Assembly: GCA_913055875.1 (NCBI GenBank)
Contig: CAJXJY010000002.1
Coordinates: 186,001-250,000 of the forward strand
Origin: an uncultured Altererythrobacter sp.
Lineage (GTDB): Bacteria; Pseudomonadota; Alphaproteobacteria; Sphingomonadales; Sphingomonadaceae
DNA length: 64,000 nt
Reading direction: 5' to 3'
Shown here: positions 38,153 to 46,455 of the stretch, piece after piece
How positions within the stretch are numbered: position 1 is the stretch's first letter
How the letters are laid out: each line of letters begins with the position of its first letter
The notes under the pieces: model-generated
Database searches by the model: none
The model's input: the letters and a program-made list of their open reading frames with translations, nothing else
What the model was told of the DNA's origin: nothing
Program-made: the position numbers and the translations under genes

Positions 38153-39409
38153 TCAATCGAGCGGCAGGCGGCGGATATAGGTGGGCAGAACCGGTTTGTC
38201 CGGCACCCGCTCGCCCTTGTCGAAGCGGTCCCACTGTCCGTTGGCGACATAATAGAGCGCGCGCCGGTGGATCGACCCCGATAGCGGTTTGGTCCATTCC
38301 GAATGCGCGCGCTCGAGGATGCGGCAGCCGACGATCGAACTGCCGTCCGCGGACAATTCGAGCGCGACGATCAGCATCGGACTGGTGCCGTTCTGGACCG
38401 CAACCAACTCGTTGCCGTGTCGCCACAGACCGTCGATGCCGTCGAGCAGGATCGGCGGCTCGGCCCTCAACCGCCCGACATGGCTGGTGGCGAGATCGAC
38501 GATCGCGATCCCGTAGCGATAATCACTGGCATAGAGTAGGCGGCCATCGGCGCTGATTGCCAGCCCTTGCGGGGAACGCAATCGGCCGGGCGGCACCAAT
38601 TCCTCCATGACGTCGCCCTTTGGCGGGCTGCGATAGATTCCGCCGCCGATCGGATCGCTGGCATAGATGGTTCCGTCCTCGGCCGCGACCAGATCGGAAA
38701 GCGCCGTCGCGCCCGGCGCTTCCGTCTTGGTCCATTCCGCCTCGAAGGGCAAAATCGAGATCAGGCCGGTCAGCTCCGAATCCATCTCGCCCGACTGGTC
38801 GATATCGCCCGATGCAACCCACAGGCGCCCCGTCACCGGATCGCGAACCATGCCGCTGAGGTTGTCCGCCCCGTGGACCGCGATGCCCGACCATATACCG
38901 CGCTTGTCCGATGCCCAGATCGACTTGCCCGTCACCGAAGTGACATACATGCTGCCCGTTGCCGGATCGACGAACGCCGTCTCGGTCAGGCCCGCCGCCG
39001 CGGGAATGGTGGCGACCTCCTCGCTTCGCTCGATCGGTGCGGGGGCCGAAAGGAGCAGCGCCTTCGCCTGATCGGCGCGGCTTTCGCCCACCAATGCGGG
39101 AATTTGCTGTTTCGCCGCCGCACCGAACACGTAGCCGCGCCGTTCGAGCCACCGCAGGCTCTCGATCGCGCCGTCCGCATCGCCTTCGCGCAATTGGACG
39201 TTGAGCAGCCGCAGGCGGACCGATCCGCTATCCGGAAAGACTGCGCCGAGTGCCGCAAGGCCGGGGAGGTCCGCGATCGTGCCGGTTTCCGCGTCGACCG
39301 GATGCCATGCGGCGATGTCGGTCGATGCCGGAATCTCGTCGGCGCATGCGTGTCCGGCCCCTCCGCAACAGGCGAGGAAACCCGCAATCAATGCGGCGAA
39401 GGCCCTCAC
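38153..39409 (-). CDS. Exported beta-propeller-like protein (SMP-30/NHL-like)
   Basis: A 418-residue protein with an N-terminal export signal (FAALIAGFLACCGGAGHACA). Residues 30-130 are helical and TPR-like. The rest has repeated blade-like units (VDPATGSMYVTSVTGKSIWA, RDPVTGRLWVASGDIDQSG, AEDGTIYASDPIGGGIYRSP, SADGRLLYASDYRYGIAIVD) that match the NHL/SMP-30 beta-propeller pattern. Substrate unknown. The start GTG overlaps the aldehyde dehydrogenase stop (GTGA), so the two genes are co-expressed. It ends about 110 bases before nuoA in the same direction. Confidence 0.7.
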   Translation of the reverse strand: MRAFAALIAGFLACCGGAGHACADEIPASTDIAAWHPVDAETGTIADLPGLAALGAVFPDSGSVRLRLLNVQLREGDADGAIESLRWLERRGYVFGAAAKQQIPALVGESRADQAKALLLSAPAPIERSEEVATIPAAAGLTETAFVDPATGSMYVTSVTGKSIWASDKRGIWSGIAVHGADNLSGMVRDPVTGRLWVASGDIDQSGEMDSELTGLISILPFEAEWTKTEAPGATALSDLVAAEDGTIYASDPIGGGIYRSPPKGDVMEELVPPGRLRSPQGLAISADGRLLYASDYRYGIAIVDLATSHVGRLRAEPPILLDGIDGLWRHGNELVAVQNGTSPMLIVALELSADGSSIVGCRILERAHSEWTKPLSGSIHRRALYYVANGQWDRFDKGERVPDKPVLPTYIRRLPLD

Positions 39410-40830
39410 TTCTTGAGCTGCCCCGCGATCGCCTTGTCGGTCGCCTTGCCGTAGGGCGGCTTGAAGCCCGCCAGTCCGGCGATGTCGCGCTTCGACTGCG
39501 TATAGACCGAGCGCGCATGGCTGAATTCGCGGAAGCCCTCGGGCCCGTGATAGGCGCCGATCCCCGACGGGCCGACCCCGCCGAAGGGCAGGTCCTCCAT
39601 CGAGACGTGGAACAGCACGTCGTTGACCGTCACTCCGCCCGAGATCGTGCGCTTGAGCACCTCCTCGCGCTCGCCGCCGTCGCTGCCGAAATAATAGAGG
39701 CCGAGCGGGCGATCCTTCTCGTTGATGTAATCGACCGCCTCGCCGACATTTTTGTAGGTCTTTACTGGCAGCACGGGCCCGAAAATCTCCTCCTGCATCG
39801 CCTGCATGTCGTCGCTGACGTTCTTGAGGATCGTCAGCGGCATCTTGCGCGAATTGGTACTGGAGAAATCCTCCCCGGCAGGATTGACTTCGATCACCTC
39901 GGCGCCCTTGTCGCGCGCGTCGGCGACCATGCCCTGCAGCCGGTCGTAATGGCGGTCGGTCACCACCGAGGCATAGTCGTCATTGTCGAGCAGCGTCGGA
40001 TACATGGTGCTGGCGCCCAGCTCGACCGCGGCGATCGCGCCGTCCGCCATATCCTCGGGCACATACATGTAGTCTGGCGCGAGGCAGATCTGCCCGGCAT
40101 TCATCATCTTGCCCATCGCGATCCGCTCGCCCGCCTGTTCGAGATCGGCGCTGCGGCCGAGCACGACCGGCGACTTGCCGCCCAGTTCGAGCGTGACCGG
40201 CACGAGATTCTTCGCCGCCGCCTCCATCACCTTGCGCCCGGTCGCGGTCGAGCCGGTGAAGACGAGGTGATCGAACGACAACGAGGAGAACTCGCCGGCG
40301 ACGTCCGGTCCGCCGGTGACGAAGGCGACTTCGGCCTCGTCGAAATATTTCGCGCACAGCTCGGCGGACAGTGCCGAGGTCTTCTCGGTGAACTCGCTCG
40401 GCTTGATCATCGAACGGTTGCCCGCCGCCAGCACCTGCATCAGCGGGCCGAAGCTCAGATTGACCGGGAAGTTCCACGGGCTGAGAATGCCGATCACGCC
40501 CTTGGGCTCGTAGCGCAATTCGCCCTTGGCGCCGAGCAGCCCGAGCGGGAATTGCAGCTTGCGCCGGTCGGCCCTCGCCCATTTGTCGACATGCTTGAGG
40601 CAGTATTTGCCGAAATTCACCGTGCCGACGATGTCGGTCATCATGCTCTGCTGGCGGCTGCGGCTGCCGAAATCCTCGCTCATCGCGTCGCACAGCGCCT
40701 CGCCGTGATCGACCAGCAGCGCGATCGCGCGCTTCACGCGGTCCTTGCGCACGTCGAGCCCCTCGGGCCGCGCGGCGGTGAAGGCATCGCGCTGCTTTTT
40801 CAGCAAGGCATCGAGATCGGTGGTGGCCAT
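39406..40830 (-). CDS. Aldehyde dehydrogenase, coniferyl-aldehyde type
   Basis: A 474-residue NAD(P)-dependent aldehyde dehydrogenase. The catalytic Cys is in MNAGQICLAPDYMYVPE, which is the pattern of coniferyl aldehyde dehydrogenases (CalB-like) and class 3 ALDHs. The general-base Glu is in TLELGGKSPVVLG, and the cofactor glycine motif is FTGSTATGRKVM. The C-terminus AGFKPPYGK resembles the membrane-associating end of that group. ATG at 40830. The likely substrate is a hydrophobic or aromatic aldehyde; the exact one cannot be read from sequence. Confidence 0.85.
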   Translation of the reverse strand: MATTDLDALLKKQRDAFTAARPEGLDVRKDRVKRAIALLVDHGEALCDAMSEDFGSRSRQQSMMTDIVGTVNFGKYCLKHVDKWARADRRKLQFPLGLLGAKGELRYEPKGVIGILSPWNFPVNLSFGPLMQVLAAGNRSMIKPSEFTEKTSALSAELCAKYFDEAEVAFVTGGPDVAGEFSSLSFDHLVFTGSTATGRKVMEAAAKNLVPVTLELGGKSPVVLGRSADLEQAGERIAMGKMMNAGQICLAPDYMYVPEDMADGAIAAVELGASTMYPTLLDNDDYASVVTDRHYDRLQGMVADARDKGAEVIEVNPAGEDFSSTNSRKMPLTILKNVSDDMQAMQEEIFGPVLPVKTYKNVGEAVDYINEKDRPLGLYYFGSDGGEREEVLKRTISGGVTVNDVLFHVSMEDLPFGGVGPSGIGAYHGPEGFREFSHARSVYTQSKRDIAGLAGFKPPYGKATDKAIAGQLKK

Positions 40831-41002
40831 GATCGCTCTCCGTCGGTCTTCGCTATCGGTTTCTGTTTGGAACCTTTGTCGACCAAACGCGCGACGATGA
40901 CAAGCGAGCTTTAATGGAGCGAAGCCGATGCGGTTTGCTTTTGCCGCAGTGCAACATTACATCGCAAGCCGTACCGACACACGCACTCGAAAGGTCTCCC
41001 CC

Positions 41003-42199
41003 ATGACCCAGTTTTCCGCCGCCGATCCCATCGTCATTCTGTCCTACGCCCGCACCCCGATGGGCGGCATGCAGGGCGCGCTCGCCGATGTCAGCGCGAC
41101 CGAGCTTGGCGCCACCGCGGTCAAGGCGGCGGTCGAGCGCTCGGGCGTCGCGGGCGAGGATTTCGACCGCGCCTATATGGGCTGCGTACTCCCCGCCGGG
41201 CTCGGCCAGGCGCCGGCGCGGCAGGCGACGATCAAGGCGGGCCTGCCCAAGTCTGTCCAGGCGACCACCGTCAACAAGGTCTGCGGCAGCGGCATGCAGA
41301 CCGTGATCATGGGCGCCGAGGCGCTCGCCAGCGGTACGATCGACATGGTCGTCGCGGGCGGCATGGAAAGCATGACCAACGCGCCGTATTTGCTCAAGAA
41401 GCATCGTTCGGGCGCGCGGATCGGCCACGACACCGCCTACGACCACATGTTCCTCGATGGGCTCGAAGACGCCTATGAGGAAGGCCGTGCGATGGGCACG
41501 TTCGCGCAGGAAACCGCCAACGAATACCAGATGACGCGCGAGGAAATGGACGAGTATTCGATCGAATCGCTGCGCCGCGCCAATGCCGCGATCGAGAGCG
41601 GCGCGTTCGACGGCGAGGTGGTGCCGGTGATCTTCACCACCCGCGCGGGCGAACAGACGGTCGACACCGACGAGCAGCCCGGCCGCGGCCGTCCGGACAA
41701 GATCCCGACCTTGCGCCCCGCCTTCGCCAAGGACGGCACCATCACCGCCGCGACTTCGAGCTCGATCTCCGACGGCGCGGCCGCGGTGGTGCTGACGCGC
41801 GAGAGCGTCGCCAGGGACAAGGGCCTCGAACCGGTCGCGAAGATCGTCGCAATGGCCGCGCACGCGCAGGAACCCGCCAAGTTCACCGTCGCACCGATCG
41901 GTGCGATCGAAAAGGTCCTCGAAAAGGCCGGCTGGTCGGTCGACGACGTCGATCTGTGGGAAGTCAACGAGGCCTTCGCCTGCGTCGCCATGTTCGCGAT
42001 GCGCGACATCGGTATCGCGCACGGGAAGATCAACGTGAACGGCGGCGGTACCGCGCTCGGCCACCCGATCGGCGCGAGCGGGACGCGAATTATCGTCACC
42101 CTGCTCAACGCGCTGAAGAAGCAGGGCAAGACGCGCGGCGTCGCGAGCCTGTGCATCGGCGGCGGCGAGGCCACCGCGGTGGCGGTCGAACTGGTCTGA
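41003..42199 (+). CDS. Acetyl-CoA C-acetyltransferase (thiolase)
   Basis: A 398-residue thiolase that joins two acetyl-CoA to acetoacetyl-CoA or runs in reverse. The acyl-accepting Cys is in NKVCGSGMQ near residue 91. The His and second Cys are in GTALGHPIGASGTRI and SLCIGGGEATA. NEAFACVAMFAM is also a family signature. The ATG at 41003 gives the standard length; a frame from 40928 adds 25 non-family residues. Divergent from the aldehyde dehydrogenase, with a 172-base gap that holds both promoters. Called atoB or phaA elsewhere; no phaB or phaC neighbours are present to decide. Confidence 0.92.
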   Translation: MTQFSAADPIVILSYARTPMGGMQGALADVSATELGATAVKAAVERSGVAGEDFDRAYMGCVLPAGLGQAPARQATIKAGLPKSVQATTVNKVCGSGMQTVIMGAEALASGTIDMVVAGGMESMTNAPYLLKKHRSGARIGHDTAYDHMFLDGLEDAYEEGRAMGTFAQETANEYQMTREEMDEYSIESLRRANAAIESGAFDGEVVPVIFTTRAGEQTVDTDEQPGRGRPDKIPTLRPAFAKDGTITAATSSSISDGAAAVVLTRESVARDKGLEPVAKIVAMAAHAQEPAKFTVAPIGAIEKVLEKAGWSVDDVDLWEVNEAFACVAMFAMRDIGIAHGKINVNGGGTALGHPIGASGTRIIVTLLNALKKQGKTRGVASLCIGGGEATAVAVELV

Positions 42200-42249
42200 T
42201 CCGGCCGAGACTCGCTTTCAGCGCAGCTGAAAACGGTTCCAATACGAAG

Positions 42250-42285
42250 GCAAAAGGGGCGGCCCGGCGGGCTGCCTCCTTTTGC
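42250..42285. terminator. Bidirectional intrinsic terminator
   Basis: GCAAAAGGGGCGGCCC pairs with GGGCTGCCTCCTTTTGC around a short GC loop. The stem has four A on the left and four T on the right, so either strand ends in T residues after a GC hairpin. It lies between the convergent thiolase and SH3-protein genes and can serve both. Confidence 0.8.
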
Positions 42286-42286
42286 A

Positions 42287-42757
42287 TTACGGCTCGCCCG
42301 CACCCCATAACCGGTCTGCGTTCACCCATCCGATCCGGCCCGCCACGTCGAACTCGCACCACCCGGCCTCGCAATCGCCGAGACGGCCGACCACGCCGGG
42401 TTCGGCATTCCATTTCAGCTTGCCGTTTTCCGCCGGCGCATCGCGCATCGCGGCGAGACCCTCGCCCACCACCACTGCCCCGCGCTCGGGGCTGAGCAGG
42501 CTCGCCGCGACCCAGCCCTGATCGCCCGCGGGATCGCGCACCAGCCGCCACCCTGCCGCGACACGGACGACCTTGAGCGGCAGGCCGGGCCGCTGGTATA
42601 CCCATTCGATCTTGTAATCGCGGCTCGGCCCCTTGCGCATGAACATCTTTTCGGCCCGGATCGTGGCCCAGTAGGGCGCCTCGCGCTGCTGGGCGTCGGC
42701 GGATACCGAAGCCAGCAGCACGGCGAGCGGAATTGCGAACAGGATGCGGCGCGACAT
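42287..42757 (-). CDS. Secreted SH3-domain protein
   Basis: A 156-residue protein with a Sec signal peptide (FAIPLAVLLASVSADAQ). The mature part has two bacterial SH3-like units (YWATIRAEKMFMRKGPSRDY then WVYQRPGLPLKVVRVAAGWR; and a second ending GWCEFDVAGRIGWV). The Arg-rich, Trp-rich pattern is the COG3807 type found widely in alphaproteobacteria. A periplasmic role, possibly in peptidoglycan or protein binding, is inferred. Convergent with the thiolase gene across a terminator. Confidence 0.85.
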   Translation of the reverse strand: MSRRILFAIPLAVLLASVSADAQQREAPYWATIRAEKMFMRKGPSRDYKIEWVYQRPGLPLKVVRVAAGWRLVRDPAGDQGWVAASLLSPERGAVVVGEGLAAMRDAPAENGKLKWNAEPGVVGRLGDCEAGWCEFDVAGRIGWVNADRLWGAGEP

Positions 42758-42871
42758 GATGGCGACGTTAACCCCATGCCCGGCATGGGTTCAAGCGATT
42801 TGCACCGCCGCAAGCGGCTTTGCACCACCGCACGCTTGACCCGTGCGCCATGACCGTCCTAGCGCCGCTGC

Positions 42872-43888
42872 ATGAGCGAAGACAGCACAGCGTCCCAGCG
42901 GCGGATCGAGGGCACTCCGCGCGTCGTCGTGACCCGCCATCTGATGCCTTCGGTCGAAAGCCGGATGGCCGAACTGTTCGACGCCACGCTCAATCCCGAC
43001 GATACGCCCTACTCGCGCGAACAGCTCGCCGAGGCGATGCAGCACGCCCATGTGCTGGTCCCCACGGTCACCGACCGGATCGATGCCGAACTTATCGGGC
43101 AGGCGGGCGAGCAGCTCGGGCTGATTGCCAGCTTCGGCGCCGGGACCGACCATATCGCCCTCGCCGCGGCGGCGAAGCGCAGGATCATCGTCACCAATAC
43201 GCCGGGCGTGTTCACCGACGACACTGCGGATCTTGCCATGGCGATGATCATCGGCGTCCCGCGTCGCGTGCGCGAGGGCGTGAGCCTCGTCCGCCGCGAT
43301 GCGTGGACCGGATGGACGCCCTCGGGGCTTTTGGGGCGACAATTGGGGGGCAAGGTGCTCGGCATCGTCGGGATGGGCCGGATCGGGCAGGCGGTGGCGC
43401 ACCGCGCGCGCGCCTTCGGGCTCGAGATCGCCTATCACAATCGCAAGCCGCTCCCGCGCGCGATCGAGACCATGCTCGGCGGGCGCTATGTCGAGGATGT
43501 CGACGAGTTGATCGCGATGTCTGACATTCTCTCGCTGCACTGCCCCGCGACCGAGCAGACGATCGGCTTCATGGATGCACGCCGCTTCGAGCTGATGCAG
43601 CCGGGCGCGAGTTTCATCAACACCGCACGCGGCGACCTCGCCGACCAGGAGGCGCTCATCGCGGCGCTCGAATCGGGCAAGCTCGCCGGGGCGGGACTCG
43701 ACGTCTATCCCGACGAACCGCATGTCGACCGCCGCCTGATCGACCACCCCAACGTCATGACCCTGCCGCATATCGGCAGCGCCACCGCCGAAGGGCGCGA
43801 GGCCTCGGGCGAGAAGGTGATCGCCAATATCCGCTTCTGGGCCGACGGGCATCGCCCGCCCGACCAGGTGCTCGAAGGGCTCGTCTGA
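42872..43888 (+). CDS. D-2-hydroxyacid dehydrogenase (glyoxylate/hydroxypyruvate reductase-like)
   Basis: A 338-residue NAD(P)-dependent enzyme. The nucleotide loop is VGMGRIGQAVAHR near residue 167. The catalytic Arg is in NTARGDLAD, the Glu region is DVYPDEPHVDR and the His is in LPHIGSATAEGR. The second motif, GAGTDHIALAAA, also fits the family. Substrate is most likely glyoxylate or hydroxypyruvate; the sequence does not decide. The stop lies 2 bases before the amtB start, so it is in an operon with the ammonium transporter. Confidence 0.88.
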   Translation: MSEDSTASQRRIEGTPRVVVTRHLMPSVESRMAELFDATLNPDDTPYSREQLAEAMQHAHVLVPTVTDRIDAELIGQAGEQLGLIASFGAGTDHIALAAAAKRRIIVTNTPGVFTDDTADLAMAMIIGVPRRVREGVSLVRRDAWTGWTPSGLLGRQLGGKVLGIVGMGRIGQAVAHRARAFGLEIAYHNRKPLPRAIETMLGGRYVEDVDELIAMSDILSLHCPATEQTIGFMDARRFELMQPGASFINTARGDLADQEALIAALESGKLAGAGLDVYPDEPHVDRRLIDHPNVMTLPHIGSATAEGREASGEKVIANIRFWADGHRPPDQVLEGLV

Positions 43889-43890
43889 TC

Positions 43891-45210
43891 ATGACATCCG
43901 GAATGTTTCTCCGCTTAGGCATCGGTCTGTGCGCATTCGCCGCCGCGAGCCCCGCAGCGGCGCAGGTACCGCCGATCGAGACGCTGGCGCTCAACGACAG
44001 CGGCGACACCGCCTGGATCCTCACCGCCTCGGCGCTGGTGCTGCTGATGACGCTGCCCGGCCTCGGCCTGTTCTACGGCGGGCTGGTGCGGGCGAAGAAC
44101 TTCCTCTCGGTGCTGCTCCAGCTCGGCGCGGTCGCGGCGGTCGCCTCGGTGCTGTGGGTGGCGGTCGGCTACACGCTCGCCTTCGGGCCATCCGGGAACG
44201 GCTGGATCGGCGGCGGACTCAACCTGATGCTGCACGAGCTCGGCAATGTCCGGCAGATGACGCTGATCCCCGAAAGCACCTTCGCGCTGTTCCAGATGAC
44301 CTTCGCGGTGATCACCCCCGCGCTGATGATCGGCGCGTGGGTCGACCGGGCGCGGTTCGGCTGGGTGGTCGGCTTCTGCGCGCTGTGGGGTATCGTCGTC
44401 TACGCCCCGGTCGCGCATTGGGTGTGGGGCGGCGGGTGGCTGGCGAGCCGCTTCGGCACGCTCGACTTTGCGGGCGGCATCGTGGTGCACACCACCGCGG
44501 GTGTCTCGGCGCTGGTGGTGGCGCTGCTGCTCGGCAAGCGGACGGGCTGGCCGAAATCGCTGATGCTGCCGCACGCACCCGCGCTGACCATGGCGGGCGC
44601 GGCGCTGCTGTGGGTCGGCTGGTTCGGCTTCAACGGCGGCAGCGCGCTGACCGCGACCGACGATGCATCCTCGGCGATCATCACCACCCATCTCGCCGCG
44701 AGCACCGCCGCGCTCGCCTGGCTGCTGGTCGAGAAATTCACCGTCGGCAAGGCGACCAGCGTCGGCTGGGCGACCGGCGCGATCGCGGGGCTCGCGACGA
44801 TCACCCCTGCGGCGGGCTACGTCTCGCCCGCGGCCGCGATCGTGTTCGGTATCCTCGCCGCGCTCGCCTGCTACGGCGCGATCCAGCTGGTGAAGCAGAA
44901 GCTGCTGATCGACGATTCGCTCGACGTGTTCGCGGTCCACGGCGTCGGCGGCATGCTCGGTTCGCTGCTGCTCGCCTTCGCGCTCGCGGACACGCTCGGC
45001 GGCACCGGCTATGTCGACGGCATGAACATAGGCCGCCAGCTGGTAGCGCAGCTGGCCGGGATCGGCGCGGTCGCGCTGTGGAGCGCGGTCGGCACCGCGA
45101 TACTCGCGCTGATGGTCGGACTCGTCTTCCCGATGCGCGTGAGCGAGGACGAGGAGCGCGAGGGGCTCGACATCACCAGCCACGGCGAGCGCGCGTGGGA
45201 GCTCGATTGA
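43891..45210 (+). CDS. amtB: Ammonium transporter
   Basis: A 439-residue Amt/Rh family channel. An N-terminal signal-like segment (LGIGLCAFAAASPAAAQ) is followed by about 11 membrane helices. The conserved pore His residues are in DFAGGIVVHTTAGVSALVVA and DVFAVHGVGGMLGSLLLAF; GLFYGGLVRAKNFLSVL is also typical. The C-terminal tail (REGLDITSHGERAWELD) is the usual gating tail. No glnK/PII gene is next to it, although amtB is paired with one in most bacteria. It sits in an operon with the 2-hydroxyacid dehydrogenase. Confidence 0.95.
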   Translation: MTSGMFLRLGIGLCAFAAASPAAAQVPPIETLALNDSGDTAWILTASALVLLMTLPGLGLFYGGLVRAKNFLSVLLQLGAVAAVASVLWVAVGYTLAFGPSGNGWIGGGLNLMLHELGNVRQMTLIPESTFALFQMTFAVITPALMIGAWVDRARFGWVVGFCALWGIVVYAPVAHWVWGGGWLASRFGTLDFAGGIVVHTTAGVSALVVALLLGKRTGWPKSLMLPHAPALTMAGAALLWVGWFGFNGGSALTATDDASSAIITTHLAASTAALAWLLVEKFTVGKATSVGWATGAIAGLATITPAAGYVSPAAAIVFGILAALACYGAIQLVKQKLLIDDSLDVFAVHGVGGMLGSLLLAFALADTLGGTGYVDGMNIGRQLVAQLAGIGAVALWSAVGTAILALMVGLVFPMRVSEDEEREGLDITSHGERAWELD

Positions 45211-45242
45211 CTTCCCCTCCTCCCGGCCCATAGCCTCGCGCC

Positions 45243-45752
45243 ATGCCGGATGAAGTCCCGACCTACGACATCTGCTCGCATTGCGGGGTGTGCTGCACCG
45301 GCGCGTTCTTCTCGCACGTCCCGCTGGTGAAGCCCGACGACCGCGCCAAGCTCGAAGCGCACGGCTACGAATTCGGCGACGAAACGACCAACGAATACCC
45401 CCTGCCCTGCCAATTCCAGCAAGGCGCGCTGTGCTCGATCTACCACTCGCGCCCGCATATCTGTGGCGCCTATCGCTGCGAGGTTCTCAGGAGCGCGGAC
45501 CGCGGCGAGATGACGCAGGACGAAGCGGTCGGCCATGCGCGCGAACTGGTGCGGCTGTACCGCGATCTGCGCAGCCGGATGCGCCCCGACGAAACGCTCG
45601 CCGAAATGCGCGAGCGGGTAAAGCGGCTGCGCGCGGGCGAGGAGGAAACCACGCCCGAAGACGCGAAGCTGATCCTCGCCTTCTACGCCTTCAACATCTA
45701 CGCCGACCGCCACTTCCACGGCGCCGGTGAACGGCACGTGAAATACGGCTAG
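45243..45752 (+). CDS. YkgJ-family cysteine cluster protein
   Basis: A 169-residue cytoplasmic protein with the CxxCxxCC pattern (CSHCGVCCTGAFF at residues 11-23) and a second Cys set (CQFQQGALCSIYHSRPHICG, then AYRC). These eight-Cys proteins (YkgJ/UPF0153 type) are thought to bind zinc or an iron-sulfur cluster; function is unknown. A helical acidic C-terminal half follows. The TAG stop is shared as CTAG with the stop of the convergent hydrolase gene. Confidence 0.85.
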   Translation: MPDEVPTYDICSHCGVCCTGAFFSHVPLVKPDDRAKLEAHGYEFGDETTNEYPLPCQFQQGALCSIYHSRPHICGAYRCEVLRSADRGEMTQDEAVGHARELVRLYRDLRSRMRPDETLAEMRERVKRLRAGEEETTPEDAKLILAFYAFNIYADRHFHGAGERHVKYG

Positions 45753-46447
45753 CTCTGCTGCGCCATTCGTGAGCGAAGAACTTCCAGAATTTCAACGATC
45801 GAACGACGCGAACAGCCCAGCTCGAAATGCCTGAAATTCAGTTCGATCTGCTCGTCGGATTGGGTCGGTAAACCTCGTGCACTTCGCGGGGCGACGATGC
45901 CATCTCTCGGCGACCATATCGCAATGGTCGGAACATCCGGCTTGCGAGATGGATCGTCGGCAATGGGCGGTCGATCGACTGTGTGATCGTTGAGCAGCTC
46001 GTAGAGCCGCCAGGCATTGTTCGCGCGCCGGTCACCCGAAAAGGGCGTTCCCAGGGTCACCACCATTGCCACGTCCGACGCACATCTCTGCGCAAGGATG
46101 CGTGCATAGAGACCACCGAGGCTCCACCCGACCACCAGGACCTTCTGTCCTGTATCTTCGTGGATGCGGGCAATCTGCCCTTCGAGTTCGCCTAGCGCGT
46201 GCGGATCTACACCGGCATTCCACCTGCGCCCCCACCCGAAGGTGGTGAAACCGGCCTGCTGCAGCGAGCGGCGGAGCAAGGAAGTCGAACGATCGCCCGA
46301 CAGCATACCCGGAATGACAAGCGCGGGTCTTCCCAATCCAAACGGCTCGGGATTAAGCGGCGACCTATAGGGACTGGCCGCAATCTTCGGCAGCGCCGCC
46401 AGCTCGTTGATCCAGCGCGCCAATGACGGCGCTTCGTCATCCGCCAC
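45749..46447 (-). CDS. Alpha/beta hydrolase, lipase-like
   Basis: A protein of about 232 residues of the alpha/beta hydrolase fold. The nucleophile elbow is VGWSLGGLYAR (Ser), preceded by GRPALVIPGMLSGDRSTSLL (oxyanion loop). A likely Asp is in IWSPRDGIVA, with His in NFRHFELG. It has no signal peptide. I use the GTG at 46447, 8 bases after the stop of the flavin oxidoreductase gene; the N-terminus is uncertain by a few residues. A triacylglycerol-lipase or esterase role is likely; the substrate is unknown. Confidence 0.75.
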   Translation of the reverse strand: MADDEAPSLARWINELAALPKIAASPYRSPLNPEPFGLGRPALVIPGMLSGDRSTSLLRRSLQQAGFTTFGWGRRWNAGVDPHALGELEGQIARIHEDTGQKVLVVGWSLGGLYARILAQRCASDVAMVVTLGTPFSGDRRANNAWRLYELLNDHTVDRPPIADDPSRKPDVPTIAIWSPRDGIVAPRSARGLPTQSDEQIELNFRHFELGCSRRSIVEILEVLRSRMAQQS

Positions 46448-46455
46448 GCGACAAT

